DNA of 64,000 bases from Utricularia gibba (lineage: Eukaryota; Streptophyta; Magnoliopsida; Lamiales; Lentibulariaceae): assembly GCA_002189035.1 (NCBI GenBank), contig CM007992.1, forward strand, positions 3,782,001-3,846,000, read 5' to 3'. Both the position numbers and the translations under genes were made by a program. Positions 10,565 through 22,148 of this stretch are shown one piece after another. Within the stretch, counting starts at the first letter, position 1. The number at the start of each line of letters is the position of its first letter. The notes below the pieces were generated by a model. It did no database searches. It had not been told where the DNA came from and saw nothing but the letters and a program-made list of their open reading frames with translations.

Positions 10565-11333
10565 AACAGACGTTTTGTCAAGTTGCCAAATCAACACACG
10601 GTCAATCCATTCTCCTGCCTGGAAATAACGATAATATGTTTTCTCTGAATGAATGCATCAATTTGATTTACTTTCTTGAGTCCGGGGACGATGGTGGATA
10701 GCGCCACAAATTTCTGACTGAGCTGCTCGCGCCTCTTTCTCTCGGCAATTATGTGATCATATATTTGCGATGGCGGCCTAACACGACTGCTCTTTTTACC
10801 CTTTCTCATTTTCAACTGCTCTTCATGGGAACCTGTGGGACTCATGACTTCTTAGACAGCTGCCTCTTCTACTAGATTCAGCTTCAGATTCTCTCCGTCT
10901 GCTTTACCAAAACTGAGAATCACGGGAGTCGATGCAGGATTTGGTGGCTTTGGATTTACAGTAGAGAAGCTGTTGGGTTTCAACTGTTTCGTCGGCCGCT
11001 CAGTTTCGAAGATTAATGAATCCTGGCAGGGAGAACTGCACATAGAAGTTACGGAAATGGTGCTGCAGATGTCGATCAGATTAGAGGATTCAGGGGACGA
11101 GTTCCCCGAGGAGAAACATGCCTCTAACTCCGGCCCAGCTGCGACTTCTTCGTCCATGAGGAAATCAAACTGCTGATCTATGAAGACGCAACCACCTAAC
11201 CCCTGATGTTCAAAAACGAATCATTTAGATGGGATTTCACGAAACAAAACTTTTTGTCAAGCCTGAACCAAACACAGTGAAGAAGAAAGAAGGTTACCAT
11301 TTCTGCGAGCCATGAAGCATCAGGGGAATCCAT

Positions 11334-11877
11334 TGCAGTGGTGAAGTAGCTCGCTGCCCTGCATATGCATGTACCAGTAAATAGTAATGGATATTTATAT
11401 ACAGTAGTTATGATGTTTTTCTGAGGCCAGCAATGGAAGTGGGATTCGTCTAATCTCCACTACCCCTAGATTTTATGGACACCGTTGCTCCCCAGTACCG
11501 CCATCACAAAACTCATGGTAAAGAAAAACTTCAAGGGATGAAGACGAATCATGTCTGTGACTGTGTTCAAAACTCATCCAAGCGGCTTTCTTTTTTGTGC
11601 GGTGCATAATATAACCTCAGTTTTGGAAGCATGGGGCCATTGCTGTTCAAATTTCAAGACAATGCCGTTGTCTTGTCTAGCTTTGGGAATGCTTGACAGT
11701 CAAATCACGTTGAAGGGAAAGGACTGGCGTAAGTTCTTTTACAAAAAGAAACAGTCTTGCATCAAGTGTACTACAAAGAAGCATCAGAACATCAAGGAAC
11801 AAGCCAACCGACATAGACAAACAATGACAAGGGATGCAAAGCGGCACAGCCTGATGACGGATCCTATGTGAAACTGA
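11334..11877. other. intergenic between bHLH units
   Basis: Upstream flank of the disrupted bHLH gene and downstream flank of the next bHLH fragment. Broken short frames only; nothing else is recognised. Confidence 0.4.
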
Positions 11878-12384
11878 TTAACTGCGGACGATGCCAGTGT
11901 CTTCCCTCAGAGCTGAAAGGATAGCAGCAGCGATGTCTTGGGCAGGGGGCGGTGAAGCGAATCTTGGTTCATCTAGCAGGGAAACCAACTCACATCCGTT
12001 AATCACTAAAGAAAACAAAACAACCAAAAGTGAAAAGGCTGAGATCACCTCAGCCACGATGGTAGCGTGAAGGAGCGAGCCCCCAAATGGTACAACGTTG
12101 ACGCTAACGACTGTGAGATTGAAATTGTCCAGCTCGGATAGAACCTTGACCAAGACGCTTTTGCGTTTCATGCAGTGCAGTTTGAGGAGGAGCGAGTTCT
12201 GGTTATACACCTTGGCCTCAACTTCCGGTAGCACATGGCCCGTGGCGTCGTCAGTTGGTTGCTCCGCGGCTTGGGATTCTTCAAGTAGCTTGACTCTTCG
12301 GGTGAGGTAATTAATAGAGTCGATGAGCTCCCCGACAAGAGCAACTTGCGGGTCTTGGTCTTGTTCTTGTTCTCTACTCCCCAT
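11878..12384 (-). CDS. bHLH fragment: zipper/ACT-like domain without basic region
   Basis: An uninterrupted frame of 168 residues starts MGSREQEQDQDPQVALVGEL and continues with INYLTRRVKLLEES, which corresponds to helix 2 plus zipper. The ACT-like segment follows (VLPEVEAKVY, LLLKLHCMKRKSVLVKVLSE, VNVVPFGGSLLHATIVAE). It aligns with the same segment of the two neighbouring bHLH genes. No basic region or helix 1 was found upstream to about 13050. The two neighbours have an intron after the AE codons, and a GT occurs here too; the reading through it (VISAFSLLVVLF) may be intron, with the last exon near 11968 (PAQDIAAAILSAL resembles the usual LVKSLRAAL end). It may be a partial tandem duplicate or a small HLH protein lacking DNA binding. 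Confidence 0.55.
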   Translation of the reverse strand: MGSREQEQDQDPQVALVGELIDSINYLTRRVKLLEESQAAEQPTDDATGHVLPEVEAKVYNQNSLLLKLHCMKRKSVLVKVLSELDNFNLTVVSVNVVPFGGSLLHATIVAEVISAFSLLVVLFSLVINGCELVSLLDEPRFASPPPAQDIAAAILSALREDTGIVRS

Positions 12385-13050
12385 CCTGGATGGTGCGCGG
12401 ATATGGGGGAAGGATCAGAAACCCAGGAAAGACGATTGGGTGGGAATCCAATAGAGGAAGTGGAAATTGGGGATTTCTCGGCCGAAATGTCCGGTGGGGG
12501 GGCCGATCGGACAAGAAAGCAACAGCATTCTGCATCATCGCCATCTTTGCCCTTACTTTCTTCTCCAATTCCATTTATGGGCTCGCCATCAGCGAAAGGA
12601 GAGCTTGAAATTTTAAATTAATAACGTAGAAAAGGTCATTTTTCCTTTTTTTTTTTTATAATAATTAGTCGCTGGGACGCGACGCGAGATAATAAACGAC
12701 ACTTGACGGACACGTCGAGATCAAAAACCAGCAACCAGCCACTAGTTTTATCAACCGTTATGGGTGGTCAGTATGTCGTTCGTTACATGAGTGGTCAACC
12801 AGCCGCTATTCCAACTCATTTCTTCTCACTTGAGTGGGGGTTACTTTATGTGTTTTTTTGGATGCAACACACCACAATGAGCAGCAACTTTGCATAACAC
12901 ACAGAACAGAAATCACACCGCAATCGGTGAACTACTCGGGATTTCTCCCTACCGACAGAATTTTGTATCTTTCATCCTCAACCATCACAGCAACGTGCAT
13001 AAGGGGTATGCTAGGCACAACGTGGCCCAGCGCCAACCTCCAGCCACTGC
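12385..13050. other. intergenic between bHLH units
   Basis: No basic region or helix 1 could be found on the minus strand here, which is where the missing half of the preceding fragment should lie. A poly-T stretch lies near 12644-12657. Confidence 0.4.
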
Positions 13051-14412
13051 TTACTCTTCACAGGGACTGCGGTGGGCTAGGCGTTGGATGGCGGCGCCTA
13101 GTCTTGTGGCGACCTCTATCCCCGTGGCATTGAATTCTTTCTCCATCTACAACAACCCGCGAGAGCAACATAGATTCGCCACGGCGGCGCGTCACTGAGG
13201 TGGTGGTTGGGGAGGGGGTAACTTTTAGTTAACTTTACCTCGGCGTTGATGGTAATATCGAGGGCGAGACCACCCAAGGCAGTGAGATTGGCGGTGACCA
13301 CCGCCAGATGGAGATCCTCCACCTCCCTCAGCAAATTCGCCAATACCCCTTTCTGAATCTCGCACTGGATCCTCACAACCACCTCGTGCTCCTTGATCCT
13401 TGCCTCCACAGCCGGCAGCGCCTGCTCCTCCTCTTCTTCATTCATATCTTCGCGTCCCCTGTTTTTCCCAAATCCATCGATTAGAGATTTTCTCACCAAC
13501 ACCCCCCAATCCCGCGACTGATTCTCTGCTTTTTCTTCCAATATTTGCACTTGCTCTTGGAGGTGCTTCAGGTAGTTGATTGTACTACCCAGTACCGAAT
13601 TTTTATCCATCTGAAACAGTATCAGCGAATCAGGTAAAAGTGATAGATTTCATAGCATAAAGTGAACTTTTCGTAGGAGGCAAACAAACTTTCTTGATGC
13701 CGGGAACAATGGCGGAGAGAGCAGAGAAACGCTGGCCCAGCAGCTCCCGGCGCTTACGTTCAGCGATAATGTGGTCATATGTCTGCTCAGGAGGCCTGAT
13801 TCTGCTGTTTTTCTTACCCGGAGGCGCGGTTGCGGCTTTCGGTAGATCCCCTCTCCCTGCAGTAGAACTGGAACACCTTAGTGCTTCTGAAACAGCAGCT
13901 TCCTCTTCTGGGGTCAACTCTCCTCTGGTTTGTCTCTTCTCACTGTTTTTTTGATCCCCATTCAGCTTCCCGAAGCTTATAACTATCGGAGCAGAAGAAC
14001 CTTTGCAGAGCTTCTTCCTTGTGCTACCAGAACTTTTCGTCTTCTTCGTTGGCTCAGGTGGAGCTGGAGCTGCTAAGGCTGCCTCTAAACTTCGCTGGAG
14101 ATCCGCAAGCTCGTCTTCGTCGAACAAGTCATCCATGAAAACACAGGTTTCCTCCAGTCCCTGTAAACAAAAAAAAAAAAAAAAAAAACATAGAGCTGCT
14201 GGCGGTGATGAAATAATCGAAAGTAACGACGGAAGATGTGGAACTGGGTAATGGCGAATTCAACGAAAGGTTGATAAATACCAATCTTTAATACAGCATA
14301 TATGACGGCAATGAACAGTGAAGAGTTGTTCATTGCCACGCAGCCGAGATGCAGGAAGTGTGTGGCAGTTAGGTGATTGCTTTACCGTTTCAGATAGTGC
14401 GGAGGAATCCAT
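13051..14412 (-). CDS. bHLH transcription factor (bHLH18/25-like), intact
   Basis: Four exons with in-phase GT-AG junctions: 14412-14386 (MDSSALSET), 14160-13690, 13610-13239 and 13146-13051 (TAA). Exon 2 carries an acidic N-terminus, a Lys/Ser-rich middle (TPEEEAAVSEALRC) and the basic region plus helix 1 (YDHIIAERKRRELLGQRF, AIVPGIKK). His, Glu and Arg of the HxxERxRR E-box contacts are present. Exon 3 begins MDKNSVLGSTINYLKHLQEQ (helix 2 and zipper) and then the ACT-like domain. Exon 4 reads MEKEFNATGIEVATRLGAA. The family (subgroup IVa) includes NAI1 and bHLH18/19/20/25, nuclear regulators of defence metabolites, ER bodies or iron responses. This is the only unbroken member of the local cluster and likely the source of the other two units. 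A 20-base A-run (14169-14188) lies in intron 1. Confidence 0.85.
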
Positions 14413-15121
14413 CTCCATCTCCGCCCCCGTAACAGGAAGAGTTTCCTTTCCTGTCCACCGCCAGAAGGTAATGCTGCCCCACGCTTGCGTCGTCAGTTAC
14501 CCTCCGCCCGCCAGGAAGTCGTAATTTTATTTGCAAACGAAACGAAGCTGCAGAACCGTCGGCTGCGGTGAAAGGATAGAAGTAATGCTGGAAAAGCAGC
14601 ATTTACGTGTTCTCTGGGTACCCCTGCTCTCAATTCCAGAAAAGCCCTCCGCATCCTAAGAATGACAAACACAATTCCCGAAATGCCCTCGGCGACAAAC
14701 GACGGCTACCCCCCTACCCACCTCTACGTTTTCTCTGGCCCCCATCTCGTTTTATAATAATGCCTGCTTGCCTGCAGGAATGTCTGCCGTCAAGAACACC
14801 GAGCCAAGCCAAGGTCCTTAGCCGGATCACGTGACCCGCGACTTTTGGTTGTGTGGCACCTACCGGCCCACCACAAACACTCAGTTGCCCAAATGTAGAA
14901 TATTTTTTTAGATTGATTGATTACACACCGCCACCCAAGGCTTACATTGCCCAACAGAACAAACGTGGAATTCAGATTCTTAGTTGTTAGGTAGATGACA
15001 ATTAGTGGGTAGTACTGCAGAGCATGTGAAGGGAGGAACGAGATGGCGCCATTGAAAAACGAAAAAAAAAAAAAAAAGGAAGCCTTGGGCTCAGTACACA
15101 GGGGGTCAGAGGTGGAGATAT
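14413..15121. other. intergenic, no gene recognised
   Basis: Promoter side of the intact bHLH gene and 3' flank of the At4g22758-like gene. Contains an A-run near 15061-15077 and no convincing coding frame. Confidence 0.4.
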
Positions 15122-15847
15122 TTAATAGGAGATGATCTTGAGAGTCAGGGCCTTTGGGAACCATAGGCGCCATTTGTTGTTTAGTTTCCCGGGGACGGTG
15201 ATCATCGTTTTCGCCCTGCTTGCCTCCTCAGTCATTCGTGGTGCTTGCCTCTGCTTCTTGCAAAGAAGGAATTTCCGAGCTCCAGTGCAGTTGATTTGCT
15301 CCCATGATTTCATGGCTGCAAATCACGCCACCAACCGATCCCATACTATTAACACACCCACGTGTAGAGTTAACAAACAAAAGATTAACTAATGCTTTGT
15401 TGGTTTACCTTCGAATCCGGCGTCTACGGGGTAGAGATGAAAATCATCGGCGTTGGAGCCGAGAACGGGAAGGCGGCCCTCACGCGCGTAATGCTTGAGA
15501 GCTTTGTAGATCACGGTCCGGGTGTCGTCATCTTTGTTGACAAGAAACTTGATCGGCCCGGTGCTGCCGAAAATTTCGACGATGATCAAGAATCTGTTGC
15601 AGTTCTTGGAGTTGCTGGTAGCTTCGACTTCCTTGTTCCTCCTCGTGGCATCATGCAGGGACTTGGTCTTCCTCATCATCATTATCATATTGCCGCCGGC
15701 CTCCACTCCCTTCCTCTCGTCCCTGCTCTTGCTCAGCGTCAGTTTCCTCTCCAGAGAAGCTCTCTTGGGATCCATGTACGATGTTGCTGTCACGTGCCCC
15801 CCTGGGAGATGAGCCTTTGTCACTGGCACTGATGCCTGCCTCTTCAT
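15122..15847 (-). CDS. uncharacterised plant protein, At4g22758-like
   Basis: Two exons, 15847-15409 and 15315-15122, joined in phase 1 (GAAG|GT ... CAG|CC), giving about 210 residues. The conserved core is NRFLIIVEIFGSTGPIKFLV, KALKHYAREGRLPVLGS, FHLYPVDAGFE, and after the junction SWEQINCTGARKFLLCKK. This matches the plant family typified by At4g22758. Its function is not known; the core has the look of a small ubiquitin-like alpha/beta fold (inference). The N-terminal 75 residues are basic and Ser-rich (SLERKLTLSKSRDERKG) and likely disordered. Confidence 0.8.
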
Positions 15848-16587
15848 GTCTTGTGGGATGGAAGGGCTTTATATTCCACAATCCACATAGAGGGCTCTGC
15901 CTAATCTATACCACCTCCCCCGAATATGATTCATACCTAGGAAATTACAAAAAAAGAAAACGAGTGGGAGTGCTTAGAGCTTTGACTTTTTGCATTCGAT
16001 TACCGCCGTTGGTTTACTTTGCGGTTACAGGCGCGTTGACATGCGCATGATCCTGGAGTTAGGTTACTACTCACAAAGTAAAGGGGGAAAAAATAAATAT
16101 CGGGGGTCTGTCGTTCATTGTGTAGAATTGTGGAGTTTTCAGTGTATGTCCAACTTCCACGCTCACGAGCAGAGAGATGTGTCATCGTACGTGACACCCT
16201 CAGACTACCTGATACCTGACGTCTGCTCTGCTGCTGCATGAGGCTACGTAGTCCTAGAAAAAGAGCCATGCATCAAAATGAAAATACTAATGTTTTCTGA
16301 GTCCCTATTCAGTGATCACATGCGCTTCATGGTAGTGAGTAGGGGGGGCCTCAGACTGAATCATGTGTCTCCCTAATTTATGAAATGAAAACAAAAACTA
16401 GGGTTGAAGAAAGCTTGGAACCAACCAGCATTAAACAATGGTGTTAGCCCATCCCAGCTGACTTTCCGGCTTTTCTCTGATAATCTAATCATTGCTGCAG
16501 GCCGCTGAGGGGAAGACAAACGCAACTGGGCAATCCAGAGGATTAGATTAGAGTAGATAGGCGCTGACTTGAGCAGACGGCTGCTAG
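15848..16587. other. intergenic, no gene recognised
   Basis: Upstream flank of the At4g22758-like gene and 3' flank of PTST. Only short broken frames. Confidence 0.4.
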
Positions 16588-18064
16588 CTATTCCACTATG
16601 AGTAGGTTGTTCTGCATCAAGCCCTCACCAACACAGGGGAGCTCCGGAGATAGTTGCCACTCCCCATCAACCAAAAACTTTATCTCATACCTTAAGAAAG
16701 TAAAGAGATGTAATTTATTGGTTGATGAATTTCAATCCCTGCTATAATAATGTGTTACCACCTTCCAGGTCTCAACATCAGTGTAGTGGAAAACGTTGTG
16801 TATGCACCAGTGTACTCAGCGGAAAGACCTTCTCCTTCAGTCCAACCATTAAAAGAGCCCATCACTTGGACACTCTGAAACTCAACATTCAAATTCCACT
16901 GGTAAGTCTTAAGGGCTACCCATACACCATGTACTTTACTAGTAAATCATCGTCAATTCAAGTATGAACGATGAATATGAATTTCCCAACTTTAGGTTAC
17001 CTCTGCTAAGCCATACCAAAACAAAGGAACCTGTTTTGATTCTGCTGCACCAATTTCCTTGATTTGTTCCTCCAATTTCCCTTGGACAGCTTTTTGCGCA
17101 GGGAAAATGAAAACAGTAACAAATTAATCTAGCACAGCATCTCAAATAATGCAGACATCTAGTGGATCTTGTCTTTCAATTTCTTTACCTTGCAGTCGCG
17201 AAAGAAGATGCATCTGGATGTATATCCCATTGATCTTTCTCGAAACATCTGGAATGCTATAGCTAGAGATCTCTTCTGCCAAAGTAACAAGAGCCTGGAG
17301 GTGGAAAATAAAGTACTTGGTTCTAATGTGAGTTTAATAGCTTAAATTTTGTGAGAGTATACGTTGCCAGTACCCGAATCTCACATTCTACCATTGCAAT
17401 CTCTTTCTTGAAGTTAACCAAATCATCTTCCTTCGCTAGCAGCTTCATCCACAAATGTCCAACAATAATCCTCCACAAAATCAATGATCCTCAAAAATAT
17501 CCATAAGATCACAAAGTTCCCCTCGTAAATCATGGAGAGCAAACACCACCACGATTTATCAAAGAAAGGCACAATTTTAGACCCAACCTGACGTTTTTGG
17601 AGCCGGTTTTTCTGATTTGCTTCACTGAGTTTCCTCAAAAGATTTGTTCTGTCTGAATCCAGAAGTAATGCCTTTAGCTGTTAACAAACAAACCATATCT
17701 GAACAACAAGAATGCTTTATCCATGGAAATCCCTAGAAAAAACCTAGAGATCAATAGCCCAAGTAACAGGAAAATCGACTAACTGATTTACCAATAAAAC
17801 ATATACATCCAAGAGACCTACCTCGTCGCTACTTGGAGACCGTGGGAGGGGCTCCTCCAAGGAACTCTCATGATCGAAGTTATCACGTTTACAGAATTTC
17901 TTTGACTGTAATGCAGAGAATTCCTCTTCCAAACTAAAGGGCTCACAAAACAATCTCCATCGCATATAGTAACCACACTTTCTACCGACCCAAAATGGGG
18001 CTATTCCTCTCCATTTAGAACAATTTGAAATGGCATGAGATTTATCGATTTTATTCGCATTCAT
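16588..18064 (-). CDS. PTST1: PROTEIN TARGETING TO STARCH (PTST) with CBM48
   Basis: Seven coding exons, all in phase: 18064-17822, 17677-17588, 17442-17374, 17294-17189, 17089-17001, 16874-16762 and 16690-16588 (TAG). The N-terminus is basic and plastid-transit-like, followed by SSLEEPLPRSPSSDE. A coiled-coil region covers exons 2-5 (LLRKLSEANQKNRLQKRQ, ALVTLAEEISSYSIPDVSRK, EEQIKEIGAAESKQ). After VPLFWYGLAE comes a carbohydrate-binding module 48 (SVQVMGSFNGWTEGEGLS, TLMLRPGRYEIKFLVDGEWQ), ending NNLLIVE. PTST brings granule-bound starch synthase to starch granules in the plastid stroma: the coiled coil binds the synthase and CBM48 binds glucan. The Trp and Lys/Trp positions of CBM48 (NGW, KFLVDGEW) are present. 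The AG at 18066-18067 just before the ATG suggests a 5'-UTR intron. Confidence 0.9.
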
Positions 18065-18857
18065 CCTGCCCGGAGACAACAAAGATCGTTAATCTTTGGA
18101 CGCCAAAAACTACCCATCAATTTACAGACAAGGTATTATAAATGTGTCTGCACAACAGAATAGCACCTTGTGGACAAGCTCGGGATGGAACTGGTAACTA
18201 CGTTGCACTCCGCAAGAAACATTTCCTATAAACTTCAAATCATCATGGCGGAAAACGCATGGAGCAATAAAAGGCCAGAGAAAACAATTCGAAAATGCAG
18301 TAAAATCAAACCCTCCCACCACGCAAAAGCTTGAATCGTTAAAATTAACCAGCAAGACGTGCAAGATAAAGTAATCGATCGAAACAAAGAGATTCCGCAG
18401 ATATGCAATGCAAGGACGAATCCAAACAAAGGAGCATTTGAATCCTGGATATCATTGAAAATAAACATTTACCCCAACTGATCCTGACTCAGTCGGAAAT
18501 CCTCTGAACTCTCCCGTTCCTAGCAACTGTAATTTCTTCAGAAAAATTTATCAAAATCTGCGCGCGGTTAACCGCAACTCCTCCCAAGTCGCAAGCAAGA
18601 AACAACGTATGATGTCCACTTGCGGGCCTCAAGCCCACATTCTGAATTGGAGTTTTGGGCCACTGGCCCTAACATGGATAGCATTCGACATTCACTGGTG
18701 CTGGTATACATAACCAGTTGCATTGTCCCGCGAACCTGGGTTTTTGATACATGAGTTTTCCCAATTTTTCTGGTTCTGTCTCCAGAGCACATTCCAGAAC
18801 TCTCTGCTTTTGGCACGGAATTTGAGTTCTAGCAAGGAGGAGAATAAGCGATCAGAA
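18065..18857. promoter_or_regulatory. shared upstream region of PTST (-) and AAR2 (+)
   Basis: The two genes are divergent with about 790 bp between start codons, part of which is the 5'-UTR intron of PTST (acceptor at 18066-18067). Both promoters must fit here. No clear TATA box was found on either side; housekeeping plant promoters often lack one. Confidence 0.5.
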
Positions 18858-21800
18858 ATGGACACAGATACAGCTGTACGGCTAGTGAAGAGCGGCGTTA
18901 CTCTTCTTCTTCTTGACGTTCCTCAATGCACCCGCATTGGTGTTGACACACAGGTGAAATTATGTTCTTTTATTAAAGGTGGTGTTCCTGGAATCATCAT
19001 ATTTACGAGTATTGGCATTTTTTCAGGTGTTCTCAGCTGGTCCCAATTTCAAAGGTATCAAGATGATTCCGCCTGGCGTTCATTTCGTCTACTACAGTTC
19101 TTCAGACAGGTTTCGGGTGTTTTCATTCTTTCGGCACCTTTGTGTCCCTTTATTGGAGCAAACTCATTATTTGATGATGAAATTTCCATTTTCTTTTCTT
19201 TTTCTTGTTCTTTTTCCTTTTGTTTTGAAATATCCTGTTTCGCTTTTCTGATAAGTACCGCAATTCAGAACTAGATCTTTATGGATAAGTTGTAGTGTTC
19301 TAAATTGAAGGAGATGAGTCTGCAGTATATTTTATTTGCTCATTCATATTGTGACATAATAATGCAGGGAAGGAAGTGCATTTTCTACCGTCGTTGGTTT
19401 TTTCATGGATGCATCCCCTCAGAGGTCAATCTTTCAAAGTTTATTTTGTCGTATTTTCCCCTTTCTCACTGATCAACATTTTGGAATAGGTTGTTGTGCG
19501 GAAATGGGTTTCCCGAGAAGAGCGGTTTGTCAAGATTCCAGAAGAAGAGGTGAGCCTAGTGTAACGTCATGCATTAGCACATAAGTTCGTAGCTGCGAAA
19601 AAAGCATGTTTGTAGATTATTATTGTTATAACCTGGTGACTCTTTCTGACTGCACCTAAAACTCTCAAGTTCATAAAGCGGTCATGATGAGAATTTTTTG
19701 TTACTTTATTCACAACTGGTTTGAAGTTTTTCATGCTGCCACCGCCCCCTTCTCCTTTTCTTTCATACAGGAAGAAAGATATGCCAGTGCTGTGAGGGGA
19801 TTTGAGTTTGATCGGCAACTTGGACCATATTCATTGAGTCAGTTTCTTGACTGGAAACATTTATCATGCTATATTACAAGGGATGCCATTGAACGCACTG
19901 GTAGACAGTTCTTTTTGAATTGCTGCATTTTTTAATTTTTGTTCTAAAACTTTTCAGTTTCCTCGCCTACATGATATTCTGCAAAAACATAAATTTTGTA
20001 CTAAAGTAATTAGATGCTGGACACTTAGTAATCTAATCTCAATTTAAAATTTATGCTTTGTAGCATAAATTGATTGCCCTTATTTTCGAAATTTGAAGTT
20101 AATTGCACGAAAGAAAAAGAGTGTGTAGGATCCATTTTTTTGTGTATGAATGACTTTTTTGTAGCTTTCTCTTTTTTTTTTCATGTGATTCAGTGTATTA
20201 ATGACTTAGAGTATGTATAGCAGAACCCATTGGAGGAGAGATCACAATTTCCAGTGAAGCTCAAACTTTGGGAAAGATTGGTGGGACTGCAGCGGAGGAA
20301 GCGTTGGCTGCTCAGTTGGAGTCCAAGTTTTCGACGCCTGAAGAGAAGTCTGTGAGAAGGGGTTGTTTCTATGCCACAATTCCCCGTGTTGTCAAACACA
20401 AAGGAATTTCTTCTGAGGAGCTTACTATTTTGAATTTGGACAAAGTACATAGAAGAAGTTATTCATCAAATTTATGTATTTTTATTGTCCTTACTAAAAC
20501 TCTCTATTTGCTAGTCCTATCTACTTGAAAGTGTTTTGATGAAAGAGTACAGAGGTGATGAGGGTGCACTTCTTGCAGAATTCCAGTTCGCATTTGTTGC
20601 ATTTTTGGTAATCTCTTCCACCCTTTTCTCTCGGGCCATACTTATGTGCATCATCTATTCATTTTATTTTTCTTGTTCAAAGGAAATATTTTTCAAATGG
20701 TCTTTCCATACAAAAGCCTAGATATTGATTGCATGCACTCACATGCAAAACTTGCATATTCTGCATATCAATGTCAACCCTTTACAAAACTTGCATGATT
20801 ATGCAGATGGGCCAATCGCTGGAGGCATTTATGCAGTGGAAAAAATTATTAAACCTCTTATTGGGGTGTGCTGAAGCGGTGAGTAAATTGTGTTCTGCAA
20901 ATCATCGATTGCGGCACTATGTTAGATAAGTTAATATTCTTTGTGGCATATTAGTCACTGATTCCATACACTTCTCTATTTTTCTTTTTTCGGTTTCCTT
21001 CTTGACGGATTCAAGACACTTATTGAGAACTTCTCTGTTTCACTTATCTTTGTTTCTATTTTTGCTTTCTTGCAGCCTCTACAAACAAGGACTCGGCTGT
21101 TTTCCAAGGTTTTGAAATTTTCTTTTTTCCTGAACTTACATGTATTGAGATTTTTATCTATTAAAATGTTATTCGGTTCACCGACTTGCTGCACTACGGT
21201 GTGGTTTTTTTGACGTTTATGCCAAAGACGTACCTGATTTCCAGATTTGTATTATGCGGTCATGTCGTCATGCTTCCTTGACCTTTTCTTAATCTATTCG
21301 TTCTTTTTTAAAGATCTTCAAGTCATCTTTTGTCTTGATAATTTCTCTTGGACCTCTCTCCTGAACTTTTTATTTAATGTAGAAATTATTTGCAGTTTAT
21401 TGAAGTAGTATATTATCAGTTGGAGTATGCATTTCAAAGCAATAAGAAAGATAGCAGTGTCGTGAGTGATGGATCATCCGTGTTACTGGATGAATCTTGG
21501 TTGTGTTCTGATAGCTTCCTGTGTCATCTATGCAAGGTAATCGTAATTCTTTTCCGTGTGTTTTCAAGTTTTGTTTTACATTTTTAGTTCATTAGTAGCA
21601 CTTCGAATTTAATACACTGGAAGGTATTTCTCATTCCAGGCTTGGAAGACTCTTCCTTCCTTGCCTAACAACTGCCTGCTGTGTTGGGATCTAAGTTGTA
21701 AATTAACGAATTAAATCCAGGACTTCATCTCGACTGTGGTGGAGGCTCCAGTGATCGATGGGGACCTTCTTTCTTGGGTACGCACCACAAGTTTTGTCTG

Positions 21801-22055
21801 ATTTGCAGAACTTCAAATAAGTTGTTTATGATGAATGCTAATCTTTTTTGAAATCGGGCTCACCTTCCCAAGACTCGAAAACTCCAAGTGCTGCTCGATG
21901 AGTGTTTGGGATGGAATGTTCAACCGGATACGATTCATTTTGAAGAGGGTGACGAGGTATGCACGCCGCTGAATTCTGTTTTTTTAGTGATGTGCCTGTC
22001 ATTTGTCTTTCAATTTGTGCAGTACGCTCCAGTGATAGAGAATTTAGATGACTAA
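18858..22055 (+). CDS. AAR2: AAR2-family U5 snRNP assembly factor, one frameshift
   Basis: Thirteen exons: 18858-18953, 19027-19109, 19368-19424, 19490-19549, 19771-19900, 20221-20444, 20515-20607, 20807-20878, 21076-21108, 21396-21536, 21721-21777, 21873-21956 and 22023-22055 (TAA). Diagnostic stretches are SGVTLLLLDVPQCTRIGVDT, NFKGIKMIPPGVHFVYYSS, FDRQLGPYSLSQF, EEALAAQLESKF, LLAEFQFAFVAFL and MGQSLEAFMQWKKLL. AAR2 holds Prp8 during cytoplasmic U5 snRNP maturation (known from yeast and human; plant orthologues are conserved). In exon 3 the frame reads ...MDASPQ and then slips: the exon 4 start VVVRKW needs phase 0 but exon 3 ends in phase 2. One extra C in the CCCC at 19415-19418 restores it. 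All other junctions are in phase, so an assembly error or a very recent lesion is likely. Confidence 0.88.
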
Positions 22056-22148
22056 GCAACAAAACACACGCCTCCTCAAGGATGCGATCGCAAGGATAAA
22101 GGCCATTTCGTCTCTTGAGGAATGTATAAATAAATGGACATGTTTTTA

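Larger units (their letters stand above)
4814..11333 (-). pseudogene. bHLH transcription factor (bHLH18/25-like), split by a copia element
   Basis: Coding pieces in transcription order: 11333-11298 (12 codons), 11202-10672, 10586-10560 joined through the insertion to 5278-4963, and 4876-4814 (MEKEFNLIAKELVKSLRAAL, stop). The second piece has the bHLH basic region and helix 1 (YDHIIAERKRREQLSQKF, then IVPGLKK). The third has helix 2 (VLGDVIKYLKHLQEKVKML) and an ACT-like C-terminal domain. This is the layout of the subgroup IVa plant bHLH proteins (bHLH18/19/20/25, NAI1). Lesions: a TAA at 10852-10854, where the intact paralogue reads S in EEAAVSEAL; loss of the expected AG acceptor before DKTSVLGD (sequence reads aacttgac); and a 5.3-kb retrotransposon at a CCAAG target inside the VLGD codons. 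No functional protein can be made. Confidence 0.85.

Noticed and set aside
15392-15832. 146-codon plus-strand frame over the At4g22758-like gene
   Set aside because: Antisense to a conserved two-exon coding region; no recognisable features beyond hydrophobic and His-rich bias.
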